NCBI GenBank assembly: GCA_037127315.1
Contig: JBBBDQ010000346.1
Location: 4,901,001 to 4,965,000 of the forward strand
Reading direction: 5' to 3'
Length of the DNA stretch: 64,000 bases
Origin: Ascarosepion bandense
Lineage: Eukaryota; Mollusca; Cephalopoda; Sepiida; Sepiidae
In this document: piece by piece, positions 60,594-64,000 of the stretch
Layout: every line of letters begins with the position of its first letter
How positions within the stretch are numbered: position 1 is the first letter of the stretch
Notes under the pieces: model-generated
What the model was told of the DNA's origin: nothing
The model's input: only the letters and a program-made list of their open reading frames with translations
The model's database searches: none
Program-made: the position numbers and the translations under genes

Positions 60594-62181
60594 CAGTAGT
60601 GGCCATAATATATGGAACGGAAATAACAAAGACATAAAATTGAGTATTACTTAAAAAGTAATGCATGATTAGCAATATAATTTTTACCGAATAAAGATTA
60701 GAGTGTAATGCATAAATATTATTCAAAGTTTCAAAAACTTACATAATAGTTTTTTTTTAACTAAAGATTAAATGGAACAAAGGAAATATGCTACTGGACA
60801 AAAATTAAGGAACGATCTTGTTAATACTTGATTGTAAACAAAATATCAACAAAATTTAATATTTGGTAAATATCCCCTTATTTTCAATGACTTCTCTGCA
60901 TCGTCGACCACATGATCTAATTAGTTTATTGCAAAAATCAACAGTAATTCCCTCCCATTCGTCTTTCAATAACTCCCATAGGTGATCCTGGTTTTTCGGG
61001 TTTCTTTTCTGAGACCTTTCTCTAATTATCTCCAAACATTTTCTATTGGATTCAGGTCGGGGCTCTGGGCTGGCCACTTCATTAGGGCGATTCTTTCTTC
61101 TTCATATAAAACCATAACCTTCTGAGCCTTGTGGCAAGGTGTATTGTCCCGCATGAAAATAGGAGATTCATAAAGATTATGGTGCAATCATGGTACCACA
61201 TGCTGCTGAAGAAGCCTTTTGTAAATCTCAGCATTGATATTGCCATGTACACGGATAACAGAGCCAACTTCTGCAGATGAAATCATTACCCACATCATCA
61301 CACTGCCGCCACCAAACTTAACGGTTTTCTTGACACATGGAGAAGATAGTCTTTCACCTGCTTTAAGGCGTACGTAAGTTTGGTCCTCAGAACAAAATAT
61401 AGTAAACTTGGACTCGTCACTGAAATGAACTGTAACCCATTGTGCGTCAGTCCACACAACATGTTCTCTCGCATACTCCAGGCGTGCTCTTTGGTTTCGC
61501 TTTGAAATGAGAGGCTTCGAAGCTGGAATACGGGCATGCAATCTTGCAGTTTTTAACCTGCGAGCAACCGTTTTCCTTGAGATCATATTATCTGTCTCTT
61601 CATTACATTTACAGACAATTGATGTAGCAGTTTCAAACATTATATTCTAACAATTCTTTGATCTTCTCTTTGCGATGTCTTTGGAGGTCTACCGGTTTTT
61701 GGTTTTGCATCTAACGTTTTATCGGTTTTATACTTGCTAACTACACGATGAACGACACTTTTAGAACTATGAAGAATATTAGAAACTTCTGAAATTGGCA
61801 TTTTTTCATAATTAGCGATAGCGATTTTTTCTTTAAAAGAGAGCATTTTGCGTGTAGAATTTGCTATATTGCTTAAAAATAAATTCCTAATGATAAATGA
61901 GCTTTTACTTATTTGCTCCATTTTTAACAATGTAAATTAAAGGTTTATGCAAATTATTAACATCCTTAACTTTTCTTCAGTAGTTTATTTTCCTTGTTCC
62001 ATTTAATCTTTATTTAAAAAAAAGACAATTATATAAATTTTTGTAACTTTGTATAATATTTATACATTACACACAAATCTTTATTCGGTAAAAATTTCAT
62101 TGCTAATCATGCATTACTTTTTAAGTAATACTCATAATTATGTCTTTGTTGTTTCCGTCCCATATATTATGGTCGCTACTG
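60594..62181 (-). mobile_element. Tc1-type transposon, nearly intact, 1,588 bp
   Basis: Ends CAGTAGTGGCCATAATATAT (left) and its inverted, slightly diverged partner at 62,181, flanked by TA on each side. The inverted repeats are about 200 bp long and roughly 93% alike by eye, an unusually long IR/DR type. The transposase lies between on minus. Long TIRs, TA target and DD34E signature place it in Tc1/mariner. Few mutations indicate recent insertion. Confidence 0.9.
60856..61930 (-). pseudogene. Tc1 transposase with few disruptions
   Basis: Starting at 61,930: helix-turn-helix region FKEKIAIANYEKMPISEVSN with HSSKSVVHRVVSKY and the GRPPKTSQRED hook; then, after a one-base shift at 61,640 (TAATG), NMISRKTVARRLKTARLHAR and the catalytic core. 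The first catalytic D is in HFSDESKF, the second in MRDNTPCHKAQ, and E in NPIENVW (DD34E). GGGSVMMW follows the usual K--VKFGGGSVMMWG. There is one stop after QQHVVP (61,188) and a second frame change after PIENV; the C-terminus IIRERSQKRNPKNQDHLWEL to GIFTKY ends at 60,856. About 345 residues, the normal size for Tc1. All three catalytic residues remain. Confidence 0.85.
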
Positions 62182-62183
62182 TA

Positions 62184-62710
62184 TATCAGGGCAGTCTTAA
62201 AAGCATTATGGGCCTCTAGGCAAACCACTCACAGGAATAAAAATTAAATGGTCGATAATATTAAACATATATTTATTTTATTGGCACTTCAACAAAACTG
62301 GTGTTAAAACATTAAAACATGCTGTACTACAGTAAGTAATCAACATGATGAACATTTGAACAATATACAAGGCTTGAAAAACACAAAAATACTCAGTAAG
62401 ACACACATTCAGATGGCACTCAGTAAGACACACTCAGTAAGACACACACAGATTAGATGGGAAAGTATGAAATTACTACGAAGTTATAACAAGGATTTGG
62501 AGCATTTCTTTTCAGAGAATTACTTTATTATTCGCTTGAAATTAATTGTCTTTTGGAATAGGATGTCATTTTCCATGCGCACGAGTGAAAGTCAGTTTAT
62601 ACTATGCTGCCCCATTGAGTTACGACGCAGATTTTTTCGTTTCACTCTTGAAAAGAACGTTCTCCTGTACGGTTTGTCACCATCATGTACATGGACACTC
62701 TGAAGAACAT
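62184..62710 (-). mobile_element. hAT-type remnant, copy B
   Basis: CAGGGCAGTCTTAAAAGCAT repeats the copy A terminus. The minus strand 62,650-62,470 reads RVKRKNLRRNSMGQHSI, LSLVRMENDILFQKTINFKR, IIK-FSEKKCSKSLL, which is the hAT C-terminal segment with less damage than copy A. Part of the interior is deleted relative to copy A. AGTAAGACACACTCAGATGG-like short repeats occur at 62,393-62,440. Confidence 0.55.
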
Positions 62711-62768
62711 ATTCAAAGGGATCCAGATTCTATAACCGAATTCACAAATATTAAAAATTCGCACCAAA
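62706..62768. repeat. Partial third flank of the duplicated block
   Basis: CATATTCAAAGGGATCCAGA, TTCTATAACCGAATTCACAA and ATATTAAAAATTCGCACC match 60,533-60,590 and 58,770-58,825. The block thus seems to start again after copy B, as in a tandem array. Confidence 0.5.
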
Positions 62769-62782
62769 TATTCAAAATGCTC

Positions 62783-62820
62783 AGGAGCTGGACTGTCAAG
62801 TCAGCAGTCCAACTCCTGCC
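62783..62820. repeat. Hairpin, 14 bp stem
   Basis: CAGGAGCTGGACTG and CAGTCCAACTCCTG are inverted with one mismatch around TCAAGTCAG. Confidence 0.85.
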
Positions 62821-63360
62821 AAATTTGCTGTAGCAAGTCTTACGTAAAATTCATCAGGGTCTCAATGATTCTCTGTTTAAATCCCTCTAGGCTAGTAGAA
62901 AGAGAGTGGATATACATCTATCCAATTATATAGCCCCATAGAAAAAATAGATGTCATGTCAGGTGAACGTGGTTGCCTTTTCAACAGCACATTGAAATTT
63001 TCCCTGCGACAACCGATGCATCTTTCTGGTAGATTCTTATTGAGATAAGTCAACTTCGTTGGTGTTTATGTATTTTCTTAATATTTGTGATCATTTGAGC
63101 GAGAATTGGCTATGTTATTATGCTACAAAACGATGTCAGTTATTTTGAGACACTCTATATAAGTCTCTGAATTGAATATAGATGTTATATGTGGTGTAAA
63201 ACTTCGGTTATTTATCTGGATATTACTGACAAAAAAGACAAGAGAAAGAGTTATTGGTCCTGATGTGGCAGTTCGGTTTCAGTTATTTTCCCAGCGTCGT
63301 AACTTAGCGTTTTATATAAGTATTTTCATGTTAATTGATCTAATGAAGAGAGTAACAAAA
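62821..63360. other. No gene seen
   Basis: No family recognised. Confidence 0.4.
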
Positions 63361-64000
63361 AAGAACTACAAATAAATTGCAAGAAAACCGAATGCATGGT
63401 CAAAAAAAAAAAAGAAAAAGAGCAGCCCAAACTACCAAATACTGTTGAGGGATACTAAAATCAAGACGGTACAAAAATTTAGATACCTGGGAAGTGTTCT
63501 AACAGAAAACGGAAAGTGCGATACAGAGATCCGAAGGCGAACTGACATGGGGAATGCTGCGTTACAGAAGCTGAGCAAAGTATTAAGAAAGGAAAATTTC
63601 GCCAAAAAAAAAAAAAAAAACCAGAGAAAAGGGTACTGGATTGCTATGAGATGTCAGTTCTTCAATATGGCAGTGAATTCGGGACAATATCATTCAAGAT
63701 GAATGAAAAACTTGAAGCAACTGAAATGTGGTTCAACAGAAGGATGCTGCGGATATGATGGACCGAGCATGTGAGCAGTGATGAGATGTTGGAAAGAATG
63801 GAAACGAAAAGGAAATTAATATTGTCTCAAGAAGAGACAACTAAAGTTCCTGGGACGTGCAATCAACGAGGAGGGAGGGCTTGGAGAACCTGATACTAAA
63901 ATGCCATATAGAGAGAAAAAGAGACTGAGGAAAGCAGCGAATAACAGATTTGAATGGCACCAGCAGGTGGAATTACAGAACGGTGTCTGCGAGATGTTAC
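63361..64000 (+). pseudogene. RTE-type LINE fragment running off the window
   Basis: The plus strand reads LQINCKKTECMVKKKK, KIKTVQKFRYLGSVLTENGK, CDTEIRRRTDMGNAALQKLS, KVLR, then in other frames YWIAMRCQFFNMAVNSGQYH (shifted LDCYV-SVLQYGSE-WTISS), ATEMWF-RRMLRI and RQLKFLG, LENLILK and RDRGKQRIT-like sequence. It is the longest RTE stretch here, covering what precedes and includes the thumb region. The A-run at 63,605 has shifted the frame. The 3' tail would lie beyond the window. Confidence 0.8.

Overview
This is eukaryotic, repeat-dominated, AT-rich genomic DNA, most likely from a cephalopod mollusc and probably an octopus. That placement is inference. It rests on many tRNA-derived SINEs of the octopus kind, APE-type and RTE-type LINE debris, Penelope-like GIY-YIG fragments, Helitrons, Tc1/mariner and hAT remnants, and long (TA)n, (CA)n and (TATC)n tracts. 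I see no convincing host exon, no bacterial operon, no CRISPR array and no promoter. Nearly everything that can be read is a layered deposit of transposable elements.

Layout. 0-13 kb: a Helitron end, a fivefold ~160 bp minisatellite derived from a LINE 3' end, a decayed Tc/mariner element with perfect 24 bp inverted repeats, two SINEs, a Mos1-like mariner remnant, a 3x tandem repeat, and an APE-type LINE cut by a precisely inserted Helitron; then two more Helitrons. 14-19 kb: LINE 3' ends and a cluster of RTE 3' ends finishing in (GAA)n, with a Penelope-like GIY-YIG fragment in between. 22.0-25.1 kb: the best coding region, a minus-strand LINE with an 810-residue reverse transcriptase, CCHC knuckle and restriction-like endonuclease. 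26.3-28.1 kb: two fold-back structures, one a ~1.3 kb palindrome ending in (TATC)n. 28.9-34.5 kb: an APE-type LINE split by a 36 bp minisatellite, a 5S rRNA pseudogene fused to a SINE, more LINE debris and a long (TATC)n array.

34.6-46.6 kb: a 129 bp repeat, a 1.57 kb AT-rich element with GGTACC-containing termini, a Tc1-derived MITE, a set of SINEs, and an inverted repeat whose arms are SINE plus 5S pseudogene around a GIY-YIG remnant, followed by a fourth Helitron. 46.6-58.5 kb: microsatellites, a second Penelope-like GIY-YIG endonuclease, SINEs, a tRNA-like gene with a long variable arm, a mariner remnant and unclassified repeats. 58.6-64 kb: two copies of a hAT-containing block; one carries a nearly intact 1,588 bp Tc1 element whose TA target can be seen empty in the other copy. 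The window closes inside another RTE fragment.

The elements interact mainly as targets for each other: TA-targeting transposons sit in the (TA)n tails of SINEs, a Helitron sits in a LINE, and Tc1 sits beside hAT. These nestings give a relative history of insertions.
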